Origin: Polytrichum commune
Taxonomy: Eukaryota > Streptophyta > Polytrichopsida > Polytrichales > Polytrichaceae
Length of the DNA stretch: 60,000 bases
NCBI GenBank assembly: GCA_950295325.1
Contig: OX485803.1
Coordinates: 50,485,554-50,545,553, forward strand
Direction of reading: 5' to 3'
The first letter of the stretch is position 1; every line of letters begins with the position of its first letter. Below are positions 19,233-31,842 of the stretch, one piece after another. Below the pieces are notes generated by a model. It was not told the origin of the DNA. It made no database searches and saw nothing but the letters and a program-made list of their open reading frames with translations. Made by a program: the position numbers and the translations under genes.

Positions 19233-20460
19233 TTATCTAGTTCCTTTGTTGACCACTAAGTACATCGAGTATTTTATGGCTATATGGGAGATGGTTTTCA
19301 TTGTTTCTTTGATAATTTGGGGTATGGGGGTGGGGGGTTGTAGGTTCTCTAGTATTTCAATGCTTTGTGTATGGATGAAGCCACAGTCCCCTACAAAATA
19401 ATTATGAGTGGGTTGGCTTTTAAGACTTGTGCTTAACTTGCAGTTGTAAGGGGCTAATATTTGTTTTGTTTTGTTTTGATGGCTTGGTCCATATATCGAT
19501 CGTTTGTGAATGTTAATTCTTTTTATTTGGGTTGCTAGGTTGGGGGTTGGTATGAACATGCCACATTATTCTTGTGTAACACCTTGCAAATACCTGATGT
19601 TTGGGCATAGTTGTGCCAAGCATGTACATTGTGTCCTTTGGCATGAGCACTGTAGGGTCCATGATGGAATGGTGTTGTCTTCGGGGAGGTCTCCTTTGTT
19701 GTGGCATTTGTGAGCATGTAATGCCTTGTGTGCACGTACATGATTTGACTAGGTTGACGAATTGTTGGGTTGTGGCGTTGTGTTTTGCAATTATAAGGCC
19801 TTTGAGGAAAGTATGATTGCGTAGGGATAGTAAATGTGGGCCTTGTATCCTTGTCATTAAATTGAGCAATTAGGGTTAGTAAAAAATTTGGGCCAAAATA
19901 GGGTTTTTCATTTGGTTTCCCATGTATTGAGTAGACATGAATGCTACTATTGGATGATTTGGGCATTGGTAGTTTGTTGTTTTTCTTCAAATTGAGTTGG
20001 ATAGCTTATGGTGAATTTGATCATTGAAGATTCATTTTCGGGTGTAGTAAATTTGTTTGGTTTTATCCTATTGTTTCTTATTTTATTTTTAAATAGGTTT
20101 TTTATCATTCCTCTAAGGTTAATTGACAAGGGCGGTTTAGCTAGTCCATAAGGTATGGTGTGAATTATGTCCATGTGTGATATTGGGGTTATGGTGGGTT
20201 TGTATGTGTCGTTGTTGGCTAGTGTGTCCACTTGATTGTTTCCATGGATATATGTATGGGATCTACCTTTTTGAATTGTGTTTTTGTGTGGGAACTAAGT
20301 GATGAGGTGGACTTATGGAGGCTATAAGGAGCTTGTACGGGTGATTGTTTGGGAATATGGGTGTCGTATGTGGTTGTTTAAGAGCTATAGTTTAGGATGT
20401 CAATAAATACACAAATATCATGGCATAGATTTTGTATTGGCCAGGGCTAGCCCTAACAGA
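19233..20460 (-). mobile_element. LINE-like retroelement remnant: RNase H and C-terminal region
   Basis: On the minus strand (right to left), the order is: a strand-like YAMIFVYLLTS; IFPNNHPYKLLIASI; then, after a frame change, RSHTYIHGNNQVDTLANN (around 20220-20265). The last resembles the H.GN..AD.LA motif of RNase H from plant non-LTR elements. Further on come HNATTQQFVNLV and, near the end, IEILENLQPPTPIPQIIKE and ISHIAIKYSMYLVVNK, i.e. a long C-terminal region after RNase H. Frames are broken many times. The coding strand is strikingly G-poor. No reverse transcriptase is readable beyond 20460, so the element is truncated or too decayed. Confidence 0.55.
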
Positions 20461-21168
20461 GTTCATTGGCGACTTATGCAAAAACAACATGCAAGAAAAA
20501 GTAGGGTGGAATATATTCATAAGAAATAAATTAAATATTTTGTTTAGATCTAATTAGGCTCTATTAAATTTCCTCAAGTAATATATATGTAACATGTAAT
20601 ATTATTTATTGTGCTAAATGACTTCTTTTTTGTAAAATAACCTAATAAATTTTGGAATGAATAAATATTTTTAAGAAGATGAGTATGTTTAGAGGGTAGA
20701 TTAAGTTATGTCAACCACACTATCACGCCATCTTTAGATTATTAAGATGCTTTGTCATTTTTCTATGTTTTCTTCCATAATAAACATCAACAAACAAAGA
20801 AGTCCACTCTAGTATTACCACAAGGAAGAAATTGAACCCCTACTTTTCATAAATAGAACAATGTGCAGGTTACAACACAATACTAGAACATATAATTACA
20901 TATAGGATGGAGACAATGGTGATTTTAATAACTTTAGGTTGCCAAAAAAAGCTGAAATGAATAACCCCTAAATAATTACTTGGTTCTCATTGGTATATGC
21001 CAAATTTCTATAGACAAGTGCCTTCCATGGGGGCTAGCTAGATCGCATAAAGTCATGCGTGTAGTATGGGTAGCAAACCTGATAGTATTTATGCTATTTG
21101 TATGCTATTAATGAGGGAACATAAAATGTCATCTCTTGCATCTATCTATATGTTCTTCGTAATAGAGA
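20461..21168. other. AT-rich interval, nothing recognised
   Basis: AT-rich sequence between two oppositely oriented G-poor retroelement-like blocks. No ORF, repeat unit or splice structure that I can support. Confidence 0.5.
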
Positions 21169-22830
21169 ATGAAGGAGAGCCATGCCATGCCTTGGCTATG
21201 GCAGCACAGACATGTTGTATTTCTTAACACCGCACCATACATCACATCCACTAACTACATCCACTTGCACTATGCATATGTAACTCACACATTCCTTTAC
21301 GGCAAAAACAAACCAACAACTCTAGGAGTGCCAAACCCAACACCGCAAGCAACCACCATATAAACCTTATCAACACAACATCTCAATCTCTAGTCTACAC
21401 CAACAATCTCTGAGGACATCACTGAACTTGCTTTAATGCCAACACAAAACTTCACAAACGCCAACACAAAACTTCACATTTGGGATTCAATCAACCCTCG
21501 CCATCTCTTTGCCACATACGGGACACACCTCATTCTCAAATCCATTCATCTTCCGAGAATATACAATCTTCAATATGTTTAATCCACACAATTTTACTTC
21601 ACATAACAAATTCATACATCTTCTACCCTAATTTTCCTTTCTTGCTAGCCCTACAAACTTATCACTACGCCCCACATGCCACTAGCACCACCCAAAAACA
21701 CCCTTAGTTCCACATAAAAACCAACTCATTCAATACATAATTCAAATCACACCTTGTTGTGTTGCCCACCACCCATGCACGATCCCTCCAATCCTCTGAC
21801 ATCACACACATCATCCCGCCCCTCCAGAATCTCTACAGCCATCAATACAACCATAAAACTTCAACACAAACATCAACAAACACTACCGCTATCTACACAC
21901 GCACCTTGTACAATGCAGTTGCCTCGCTCGCTAACACTTGTTCTTCTCACCTTCCCCTGACACTGCACCAATGCATGCAATCATTTCCTCCCTCCATTTA
22001 CTCGCTTAAACCCACCTCTGACATCATACTAACTTTGTGGACCATTGTCTATGCATAAACCCCCAAGATACTCCCATCGACATGTCGTTCCCAGTGACCT
22101 CGGTGAATAACTCCACAAGCACCTCAACCTCTGGAGACTTCACCCAATGCCTCAGACACACCTTCCAGATCGGCACCTCCATAGCTATAGGTCCAAACCG
22201 TGGGATGGAAAACACTCCTCCCAAATGCAAACTCCATGCACAACGCTCATTTGCAAAAACTCCTCCCACCTCCAGACCCAAGTCAACATGTGGCCCTCAC
22301 CATCATCGCCAAAGGACCAAATACCCCCATTCACAATCCCAAATAACCACCAAACTCCACTCTTTCTTCAAACCAAGTTATCTTCTCCTTATTAGTTAAA
22401 GCTATGCGAAGTCCGACCTCCTCAATTGATGCGCCAACATCGCCTACCTGCATGTCCTCAACCTACAATCTACATCACCTATTGCAACAAAATTACTCCA
22501 CCACTCTCCCCAAGAGATTCATTAGCTTTAGCCCACATTCAATGTCCACCAACGACAAACACCCAACTCCGCAAGCTAGAGCCATGCATGGCTTTAATCC
22601 AAGACAAACGGCCACAAATACAGTAACTACTCTTGTCAACAAAGACCAAAACATGTTTAATATGAACAACATTGCTCGCAACCTTTGTAGCAACGCATAT
22701 AGGCAAGGGGACATGGTGGATGCACGTCTCGCCACTCTAGAAGCAAATCTCACCCACTCCACATGAATGAACCTAAAGACCATAGAAGATCACATCACCG
22801 CCATTCTATCATTTCGTACTGCATAGTCTA
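21169..22830 (+). mobile_element. G-poor retroelement-like region (possible ORF1/gag-like frame)
   Basis: The + strand is very poor in G and rich in C and A, the same bias as the minus strand of 19233-20460. This suggests parts of one retroelement family in opposite orientations. The best frame is 22404-22766. It is Pro/Ser/Thr-rich at first, then MFNMNNIARNLCSNAYRQGD and VDARLATLEANLTHS, a heptad-like helix typical of a gag/ORF1 coiled coil. After one stop, helix-like codons continue to about 22825. Other frames here are low-complexity by composition. Identity as ORF1 is inference. Confidence 0.35.
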
Positions 22831-22984
22831 CTCAAGAGACTTAGAGCCTTTTCGGATAATGTCAACAAATCCATTGAACATTTGTTGATCATCCCATTGC
22901 ATCCCCAATGCACCTAGATGCTTAGCTCACCTAGCATTTTTTCTGCACTCAAGTGCCAAACTTTTCATGTACTCACTATTATAA

Positions 22985-23125
22985 TAATTAAACTACACAT
23001 ACCACATAATCATTATATTCGGTAATTGGAGACTTTTCCATGATTTTGAGACTATTTAAGGACGTGGTTTACAAATAAAAAACAAGAAAAACACAAAATC
23101 CTATTCAATGTGAATTAATAAAGCG
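22985..23125 (+). repeat. dispersed repeat D, copy 1
   Basis: Shares TTTTCCATGATTT.GAGACTA..AAGGA(C/T)GTG and flanking sequence with 25505-25630, in direct orientation. Moderately diverged. The two copies bracket the foldback element region. Confidence 0.7.
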
Positions 23126-23363
23126 ATTTGCATGGGTGGCACTACCCAATTTGACACAGATACATGTCATCAAAATAAGAACTTGACCCAGATATAAAAC
23201 CATTTGCAATTATTTAGAGACTTCCCAAAGTCTATGATTGACAAATACAGTGACACATGCTTTATCATATCTTATCCACATACTCACACCAAAAAATCCT
23301 TCTACCACTTCACACAACCCACCCCCATTACCACTGTTGAAGCCCTTGACCCACACATTGGCA

Positions 23364-24509
23364 GGGCGGACATTAAGTTCCTCCATACGAACTATGAGGG
23401 GTGTCAGATCCGGGCGGGGGCAGCCTCTAGGAAAATTTCTGAACCCGACCGAAAACTGTAACCCGCCCCGCCCAACTTCGAAAAAAATATTGCCCTTGCA
23501 TTCTTGAAGGCAGCTTGACTACAAATCCCATATTGAGTGCACTTCGCCTTCAAGGTCTAAAATCCAATATATATGTGCACTTCCAATTAGCAAATAAGCA
23601 ATTCATTGGGATTTCATTCCGGAAATGAAACCATCAATGAAGCACGTAATTAACTTGGAGGTCAAATAAAATTACAAAATTCTAATTAACATTGAGGTTA
23701 TAATTTTTATGACTTACCATTTGAAATTGTCTTTGTCATTCTAAAATGACACTTAAATTTAGTGTGCTGATTTAGTATGTATATTTTATAATATTTTAGT
23801 AACACCGCCTACTTTCACAAGTATTTATACACAATTAATTAATTAATGTAATTACCGGAATTAATTAATTAATTAAATTACTGGGATTAATTACATTTAA
23901 TTCCAGTAATTAAAATTTATAATTAATATTAGTCTTACTTAATCTGGTAAGCATATTTTTCTGATTTATTTGGGCTTAATTAGGATTAATCAGAATTAAT
24001 TAGACTTAATGACATTCAATCACACTTAATTGGTTTGAATGTGTATGAATTCTTGTGAAATAGGCGGTGTTACTAAAATATTATTAAATATACATACTAA
24101 ATCAGCACACTAAATTTAAGTGTCATTTTAGAATGACAAAGACAATTTCAAATGGTAAGTCATAAAAATTACAACCTCAATGTTAATTAGAATTTTGTAA
24201 TTTTATTTGACCTCCAAATTAATTACGTGCTTCATTAATGGTTTCATTTCCGGAATGAAATCCCAATGAATTGCTCATTTGCTAATTGGAAGTGCACATA
24301 TATATTGGATTTTAGACCTTGAAGGCGAAGTGCACTCAATATGGGATTTGTAGTCAAGCGGCCTTCAAGAATGCAAGGGCAAATATTTTTTTCGAAGTTG
24401 GGCGGGGCGGCCAGCAGTTTTCGGTCGGGTTCAGAAATTTTCCTGGAGGTTGCCCCCGCCCGGATCTGACACCCCCCATAGTTCGTATGGAGGAACTTAA
24501 TGTCCGCCC
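23364..24509. mobile_element. 1,146-bp foldback transposon with 469-bp inverted arms
   Basis: Arms at 23364-23832 and 24041-24509 are inverted copies with few differences, around a 208-bp AT-rich centre (repeated TTAATTAATTAA). The ends are GGGCGGACATTAAG...CTTAATGTCCGCCC. The flanks carry a 7-bp duplication ATTGGCA (23357-23363 and 24510-24516); one more base could be included. Very long arms with a 7-9 bp duplication fit a Mutator-like or other foldback MITE. It has no coding capacity. Frames read in its arms are shadows. Confidence 0.9.
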
Positions 24510-24516
24510 ATTGGCA

Positions 24517-27500
24517 AGGGTAGGGATCGCCATGGCTGCAAAGCTTCCAGGTTTAGAGCATGGTCTCTCTGTGAATTCCTCCTCACTCTCTCATTCTCCG
24601 CATTTCCTCTTTCACTTTCCGCATTCCCTCTCTTTCTCCTCGATTTTGTTTCCTTTCTCTGTTGTCCCCGCAAATTGAGCTACTCAAATGTCCATGCAGT
24701 TGCACCCGAATTTGCTTCAAGCACTTCTGGCAGTCTGCACTCAAACTCATTCAACAAGCCACGAAGTTTAAGGATTTTTGTGGGCTTTATTGTTGGCTTT
24801 ATTGTTTATTGTTTTGGCTGCTTCTTGGATCGGCTTCTGCTGTAGGATTTAGGCGATTTGCAATAAGATGGCATTGAGGCTGACACATGAACTCCGAAGT
24901 GCCTGCAGCTTGAATAGACAAGGTTGCAGTCAAATTAATTAGACAAGATTGCAGCCAATGGCCAACACAACTTGAATGATTCATGTTTGTTTGCATGTAG
25001 AGGTTGATTGATTAAATGTTGTAGGTTTAGTGCAAAGACATGTAAGCTGCATATATGAGGTTGTGATTGATGTGAGTCTTGAATTCATTTACATGCTATG
25101 CACTTGCACACATATTTAAGTTGCACACAGATTAGTGTGCAATGTTCAAGTCCATGATCAGATTTCCATCCCTAGGCAGCACTTCCATGAAATCAACGCC
25201 AGTGTGAAGATCAATTCAAGCATGTACTTGCAGCAAATCAGAAGCCCAACACTTGAGGCAAACAGAAGTGATTCAAAGCCATTGCCTGCAAAAAAAACTG
25301 TAAGCCCATAAAAAATTAAGTTCAAGCCATGACTTCCATTAACTCAAGATCCAGCACTTGCAAAACTACAAGGAATCAAAAAAGAATACTGGGACAATGC
25401 AAGGAATCAAAATCCAGCACTTGGCAAATTCCAAGACACCCAAAAAAACAATGTGGGCCAATGCAAGCCATTGTCAATCAATTAGATGTTAGGAATGATG
25501 CAAGTCATAACACTATATTTGGTAATTTGAGATTTTTCCATGATTTGGAGACTAATAAAGGATGTGAAGTTTAAATTGAATGATACAAAATACAAGAAAG
25601 ACAAACTGATTACATGGAAATTGATCATTTACAAAAATCAAATCAAATTAAAAAACATCAAATTTTTGAGATTGCACCTGTAGCATAGCATCCGAATCCA
25701 ATTCCCAAACATTAAAGACAATAAGGATGCATCCGAATGTATACAATGCAAAACAAATAAAAAAACATAATATGAAGAGCCAAAATGAAAGGTAAATGTA
25801 TTATATACTCAATATGGAATATAAGGGGTAGTCTTCAACGAATGATTTGAATGTCAAATTTGCATTTGAATCCACATTATCTAAGTACTAGGGAGCTTAA
25901 TAATTCATTGATTAGTTGCAAGATCCTTTGTGGCTGTCTTTTTCTCTTTTGCTTGTTGTGCCTCGACAACCCTAAGAATCTCTTCCTTACAGCTATAACT
26001 TTTGGTGTGGAATAAGCCCATTGATCTAAAGGCATTCAAATATTTCCATTGGGAGACCGTAGTATGGGAGGATCTACAACTTGGTGTAAAATATGTTGAG
26101 GATTGACTAACACAAAGCGCAAGAAAATGCTCAGACTTTGATGGGCCACGTATTGTTGGAGCAAAGACCTAGAAGGTTCAGAAAACACCACACAATACAA
26201 ATTTTAAGATGCGAGTCCATAACATAGATTTGCTAGTCACTGTGAGTAAAGAACATATCACCAACAATTGCTAGTTTGGATGCAAGTCTATAGCCTTGGA
26301 TTGAGGCCAATAAGTTTTGAGAGAATGAAAGCACAATGGAAGTTTGCGGATGTTTAACTTTTAAACTCAATTTCATTAACTAGTACCATGTTGAAAAATG
26401 GAATGAAAAGGAAGTGAGAGCTCACCTTGGTTGTGGATTTATCAGTTGCGGGTCCAGGACAGGGGTCACAATTTCAACGTGCACATTTTTTCCATTATAA
26501 TTATTATCCCATAAATATGTAAGCATGTTCCGACCCTCCCAACCCCCAAGCTCACATATCACAGTACAACAAATCCTACAATATGCTAGATTTATATTTG
26601 TTGTTATCAAATGCCCCAAATCCATTTGTTACGTTGAGTCATCGTCCAATCATGATAAACATCATACACACATGCTCCATAGAACTTGATACCATGTGTT
26701 ATGTGCGATAATTATAGGGGTAGTAGGTGGCGGACCAATCTACTTACGAACACTAAAACTTCAAAGTAATATACAACACATAGCCCTAAGAAATCACATG
26801 GTCTACCTATGAAATTATGCACTAAGCCACCCCGCTCCCATGCCCACACGAACATGGGAAGGAAGCGGTGAATGGACATCACATATTAGTCAAAAACACT
26901 AATGTTCCTTTTTCTTTCTTTCATTTCTCGCTCTACAAATGGGTAGAATAAGTTCGTGGGACATGACCCTTCTATCATTGCCACTAAATCTACTTCTTAC
27001 TTTTTTAATTTGTCATAGTAAAAAAAACTCACGTGGTTGCCTTGTAATAATATTTCTTCTTTATAGCAATATAAGCACTTAGTCTGAATGTGGGTAATAT
27101 CCAGGAATACTACGTGGAATACTACCAGTCCCACAGAACAATGTTATGGATCTGAGTAATGTTATGATCATCTATATGTTTATCTCCAGTGACTAAATGG
27201 GGGTTTCCACCACATGTATGTGCACCCCTTGCACAATGAATAGTACTTAGGTTGAACACTATTCATTTTGCAAAAGTGACCCAACATAAATGGAAATATT
27301 CTTCAACACCACAGTGTTGAGTAATGCTATGCAAACTAATAGGATCACAATGTGTTATTCTGTTTGGAGTTTAGGTGTAGCTTTCTCAAGTTCGTTGTAG
27401 AGGAGGCAAACACATTAGTAGTGTTGCTGAGGCCCCCAAAAACCATTGTTGGCATTCGGTGCATGTGATGAAACATGCGGTGTACTTTGTAGGCAAGTTA

Positions 27501-28155
27501 GTAAGTCAGCAGGCGTTGTCTTGGAGACAACCTTTTTGCCTGCCACTGGAAGCATTTCAAATTACCTCACCCTGAACTTGACAAGGCCTAGCCCATTTCT
27601 TTGTACACACTCACAACCTCAATGGGCCCATCTCACCATACCCTGTCAGTTTTCCCAAACAGGCCCATGACCATGATTTTTGGGTGTTGTAATTTGTGTT
27701 TCAGACAACATCATTGAGCCTAAATGGGGATTGACAGCATTATTCCTTGTGGTTCCCACTTGGCAATCAAATTCGGTACAATGTTGACTAATACCGTAGG
27801 CTGATAGTAGGTTCGGCGGAAAATCATTCAAAAGAATCACGCCTTTTTTTTTTTTGAAAATGATTAGGGTAGATGGTCTAAATGAAAGACAAAATAATAT
27901 TCAAAGTGCCTTCAATTAGGAAATTTGGTGTGTTGGAATAGCTCAATCCAAAGTCAACAACTCACAACTGATAACACATCATGTCACGTGCATTCACACA
28001 AAGTCAACTTCATGTTCACACATGAGGTACTACACCTCTCAAATTCAAGTCAATAAGAAATTTTAAGAGCATGCAAAGTATGCTAGAGAAGTGTGTGTAA
28101 GCAAATCTCAGGTGAGGTGTTGCCATATGAAGGTTGTAGGATATGCTATGTGCCT
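24517..28155. other. gene-poor interval
   Basis: Mixed AT-rich sequence. Around 25140-25480 there are repeated phrases such as CCAGCACTTG and CAATGCAAG, hinting at a decayed tandem block. Copy 2 of repeat D lies at 25505-25630. No frame here shows recognisable protein features or splice-flanked coding character. Confidence 0.5.
25505..25630 (+). repeat. dispersed repeat D, copy 2
   Basis: Direct copy of 22985-23125, sharing TTTTCCATGATTT and GAGACTAATAAAGGATGTG. Both copies are followed by AAATACAAGAAAGACA-like sequence. Confidence 0.7.
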
Positions 28156-28158
28156 GAA

Positions 28159-28196
28159 TGAACACACACACACACACACATACATATATATATATA
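28159..28196. repeat. (CA)n(TA)n compound microsatellite
   Basis: Runs of CA/AC followed by ACATATATATATA. No gene nearby. Confidence 0.95.
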
Positions 28197-28545
28197 ATCA
28201 AAGACTACGCGAATGTATCATAAATCACTTAATGTGTGTTAAATAATGAGCATGCCTAATTTTTCATAAGTGTTTTTACGGAGCGCTTAAGTCTTTTTAA
28301 ATTAATTAATTATTGGGAAAAATCTCCCCAACTTGCTATCAACCTATGGTTCATAACGTACTCTAGAAGCTAGCATCTCAATTGAAGTTGAATTCCTTGG
28401 TCATTCTCACCTCAAACTAGGTATTGGCTAATGCCCACAAGGTGGACTACAAGAGGGGTCCACCCAATGCCATTATCTAAAGTCATTGACATTGGAAAGA
28501 TATTATGCATATCATTTTTGATCTTCGTAGAGTATATGTTAGATC

Positions 28546-28790
28546 ACATGAACTGACATTTAAGTATGTTTGGACAAACCACTTGTCCAAAAACAATAAG
28601 GGATGTGCACTTTTGGGGACAAAAACATCAAATAACAACAACAAAAGCAACAACCACAACTTCAAATGTTTGTATTTCATGTTTGCCAACCACCATATTT
28701 GTATAGATTTGCAATCTAGTGGACATCATATTGACAGTTGGAATTTTCCAAAATTCATGCATAAATTCAAATTTACTTAAGTCATAGTTC
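28546..28790 (+). repeat. dispersed repeat R1, copy 1
   Basis: About 240 bp shared with 45275-45515 in direct orientation. It includes TTTGGACAAACCACTTGTCC, GGGATGTGCAC, AACAACAACAAAAGCA, CCAACCACCATAT and a TTGGAATT...CATGCATAAAT end. Copies are separated by small indels. It is directly followed by repeat R2. Open frames through it are accidental. Confidence 0.85.
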
Positions 28791-28811
28791 ATGGCATTAC
28801 TATAAAAAAAA

Positions 28812-28990
28812 TTAAGACAATCGAAACAAGTTTATTTCAATGCTAGTCAACCACACAAAGCCACCATGGACCTGGAAATAAAAGTAGCTTGGTGGGCTCT
28901 CTTGGGTGTAATTTTTGAAACCAAAAAATACCTCTCTACGTAAACCTCCTAAACATGCGTGACTAAGCCATCTATTTTGTATGTTCATTG
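28812..28990 (+). repeat. dispersed repeat R2, copy 1
   Basis: Shares GAAACAAGTTTATTTCAATG, CACAAAGCCACC, AGCTTGGT(G/A)GGCT, and CCTAAACATG.(A/G)TG(A/G)CTAAG with 39430-39600 in direct orientation. R1 and R2 are adjacent here, so they may be parts of one larger element. Confidence 0.8.
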
Positions 28991-29514
28991 TGACTAGTTT
29001 TGACACAAGGAAAACAACCCAGGGAACTAGGTCTCAAGGAAGACTGAGCTAGTGTCTATAAGGATTGATGTCATATTGGATTAAGGTTCTAATAACAATC
29101 TAGGTCTTTTATTCCATCATTTCATCTTCATTAAGCTTAATTTCCACTCTTATGGTTCCTTATGTTTCTTTAGTCATGTATGAGTCTGTCCTATATGACG
29201 ACTTTTATCATTCTCATTTCATGCCTTTTAATTTAGTCGTGGAGCTCAAAAGCTTTGGCAATAGTCTTTCGTGTCCTGGCAATAGTCTTCCAATGGATTT
29301 TCATCCTATTGGGATAAGTCTCTTCTTTCTTAATTGAAATAATGATTTAATGCCATCAATTATAATTCAAATTGCATTGCTTTAAAGATTAGTTCCTTCA
29401 CTTTATCTCATTTATCTTTCCTTAGTTCTAATCAAGATTTACTTATCTCATATCCTTCATTGACACACAACACATAAAGGCTTGTTTTGAAATCTGCAAC
29501 ATCCTTAAACAATC

Positions 29515-30615
29515 CCCGGGTACGCAACTCCCATATTATACGCAGGGGGCATCGTATTAAAAACGGCTTAGAGGACGGCTTTTGTAAAAATTATATCAAA
29601 TTATATCAAATTAAAATGATCAAAAAGGTGGGTGAAGACCAAATTAAATAAAATGAGATGAAAAAAAAGTTGGGTTGCATATTTATTAAAAAAAACTCCA
29701 ACGTATATAAACAATTGAAACACCTAGTTTTTTAACCTTGTAGAGCGTCTAAGAGGGGTATTCAATGTAGATGTCGGATTAGTATTCACAAATGATAGAG
29801 GGTCCTTTCGAGGTCTCCCTCTTTTGGAAGGAGTTGTGGCAATTACAGGTGTAACATATTCCTTCTCCCTATCTCGACCTCCACTACATGAGCCTCTACG
29901 CTTCATCTCACAATCCATGTGTTTGTTTAAGCCAAGGATGACCCTCCCAAATGAGCACAAGCACACTCCAAAGCGACGACACAAAGGCTCCAAAGCAAAG
30001 CCGCACACTCCAAAGCAAAGACACAAAGGCTCCAAAACCGAACACAAAAGCTTCAAAGCGAATATATAGAAGCCTCAAACCCTAAGCCCTAACCCTAAAC
30101 CGGGAACCCATGATATTTTGAAATACCCCATGATACCCTTCAGTAGTCGGGGCACCATATGATGTATATGGTCTTAAAAATACATACCTCAACTGTATCC
30201 TAACACAAATCATTAGTTTTCTATCCCAACAGTTAGACCAGTACGTTGCCTATACATAATTTTAAAAAATCCACACGAATATTTGCCTCCAATTAGAATT
30301 ATAAGCCACGAATAGTTGCCTCCCATTAAAATTATAAGTCATTCACAATGTTAAAATTTTATTAAAAAGTCCAAAAAGTTGGGTAGTTTGACCTATGGTA
30401 CATGTATTAAAAAAATCATATAATTAGGGTTTTAATGCAATTATATGCTTCAAAATATATTCATTTCCTATATATAATTACATTTTTGGATTCCTTGTTA
30501 GAAGGGCTACAAGGGTTTCCTACATTAAAACAAATTATATCACTCAATATTGGACTAAAACGCATTATAAGTGATTATAAGCAGGACCATATAATACGGG
30601 AGTTGCGTACCCGGG
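29515..30615. mobile_element. 1,101-bp TIR transposon with 8-bp target duplication
   Basis: Terminal inverted repeats start CCCGGGTACGCAACTCCC at both ends and extend to about 28 bp with two mismatches. The flanks carry a perfect 8-bp duplication AAACAATC (29507-29514 and 30616-30623). An 8-bp duplication fits hAT, P or Merlin-like groups, but the CCCGGG terminus is not typical of plant hAT elements, so the superfamily is open. It contains an AT-hook frame on the minus strand and an interval of CACAAAGGCTCCAAAGC repeats (29980-30055). Confidence 0.9.
29727..29918 (-). CDS. small AT-hook protein frame inside the TIR element
   Basis: The first ATG in the frame is at 29918 (the frame itself is open from 30056). 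The product would be about 63 aa: a basic start (CEMKRRGSCSGGRDREKEY), then TPVIATTPSKRGRPRKDPLS with the AT-hook core KRGRPRK at about 29799-29825. A second basic patch RRSTRLKN follows at the C-terminus. AT-hooks bind the minor groove of AT-rich DNA and are common in transposase accessory or captured proteins. It is the only frame in the element with a recognisable motif. It may be the tail of a longer, lost protein. Confidence 0.45.
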
Positions 30616-30623
30616 AAACAATC

Positions 30624-31842
30624 ATACAAATTTATAGGCTATAGCCATAAGTTTCCAATAAACTCGGCTTCAATGATTAGCCTAATTCATTTTCACATTC
30701 TAATCATATTTCAATCTCATTTCTAATCATATCAATGCATGTTCTTTGTTGATTAGAGTAGTTGCCAACAGACACCATCATGATGATTGCCCTCCTCTCA
30801 GTCTCGTCTCTCTCTAACCTATCATTCCCATCATGTTTTTGTCACCCTTAACAACTTTTTGGTAAGTCCTCTCTTGTAGTTCTTCATTTATTTATCTCGT
30901 CATGTTCTCTTCCTCTCTCAGTGTCGTAGTCACTACACTCTAGGCATTTCCTAACTCAATCTTCTTTCAAATTCATCAATTGCAGGTTGCGATCTTATGT
31001 TTCGCCTCCATTTAGGCTATCGCCAACTCCTCTACCTAAAAACTTTCTTTCTCAATGTAGTTCCGAATAAGACTCTTCAATCCTCTCACTTTGGTTGTGG
31101 CCTCAATTGTACCTATGAACTCTCCTTCATCTTCTCCAACTTCTTGTAATTGTGCCAAAAGACACGTGTTTAAAAGAGATTGGACTATGCGTTCAGATTT
31201 TGTAAACCAGTCTATACTACATAGTCAATACAATTAAGAGGGTCTATGTGACCGAGTTATAGCTCCACGGACGTCACCTTTAGGAATTCTTCAAGATTGC
31301 TTCCAAAGTTCTTTGCGATTGAACATGGCTTCTCCATCCACACTTGTGGATCAACATATTTTTGAAGTTGCGAATTGGAGATGTATTTCATATTGAGTAA
31401 AATAAAATAAACAAACATTCATAAGACATGTCTACCTTATCTTCCCCAAGGACAAGCCCCTAGATTACCACATGGTTATAATTATATCTAGTTCACTAAA
31501 TACCCCCACTATGATTAGGTAAAGCATAGGTGGTAAGGTGCAATAGAAATCAAGTGCTATGAAGGTCACCCATTCATGCATTATTCCAACCTTTTGGCAA
31601 CTTAATGGTTTACCTTGAAGATCCCATGGGATCCTAATGAAGGCCTTGGATTTAAGGCACCCTTAACCACATGAACCTAGAAGAAAGCTCTTTTGCAAGC
31701 ATGTGTCATTAGGTGGATGTTTGTTGCATACAATGTAGATATTGGTGAGCAGGGGACAAGCCAAGTGATACAATTTTGGGGACAATTTTTATAGATTAAG
31801 AAAATTTGACGAGGACCGTGTACGGCACCTAACTCTTCACCA
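30624..31842. other. gene-poor interval
   Basis: T/C-rich sequence with no supported exon. A short stretch at about 31159-31230 (AAAGACACGTGTTTAAAA, ATTGGACTA) resembles repeat R3 at 44400 and 53400. The right part leads into the hAT remnant but gives no readable transposase core. Confidence 0.45.

Noticed and set aside
23204-23507. Frames at the left edge of the foldback element
   Set aside because: They cross the transposon boundary, so they cannot be an ancestral gene.
30073-30110. Telomere-like CCCTAA words
   Set aside because: Only a few imperfect copies inside a transposon; not an interstitial telomere array.
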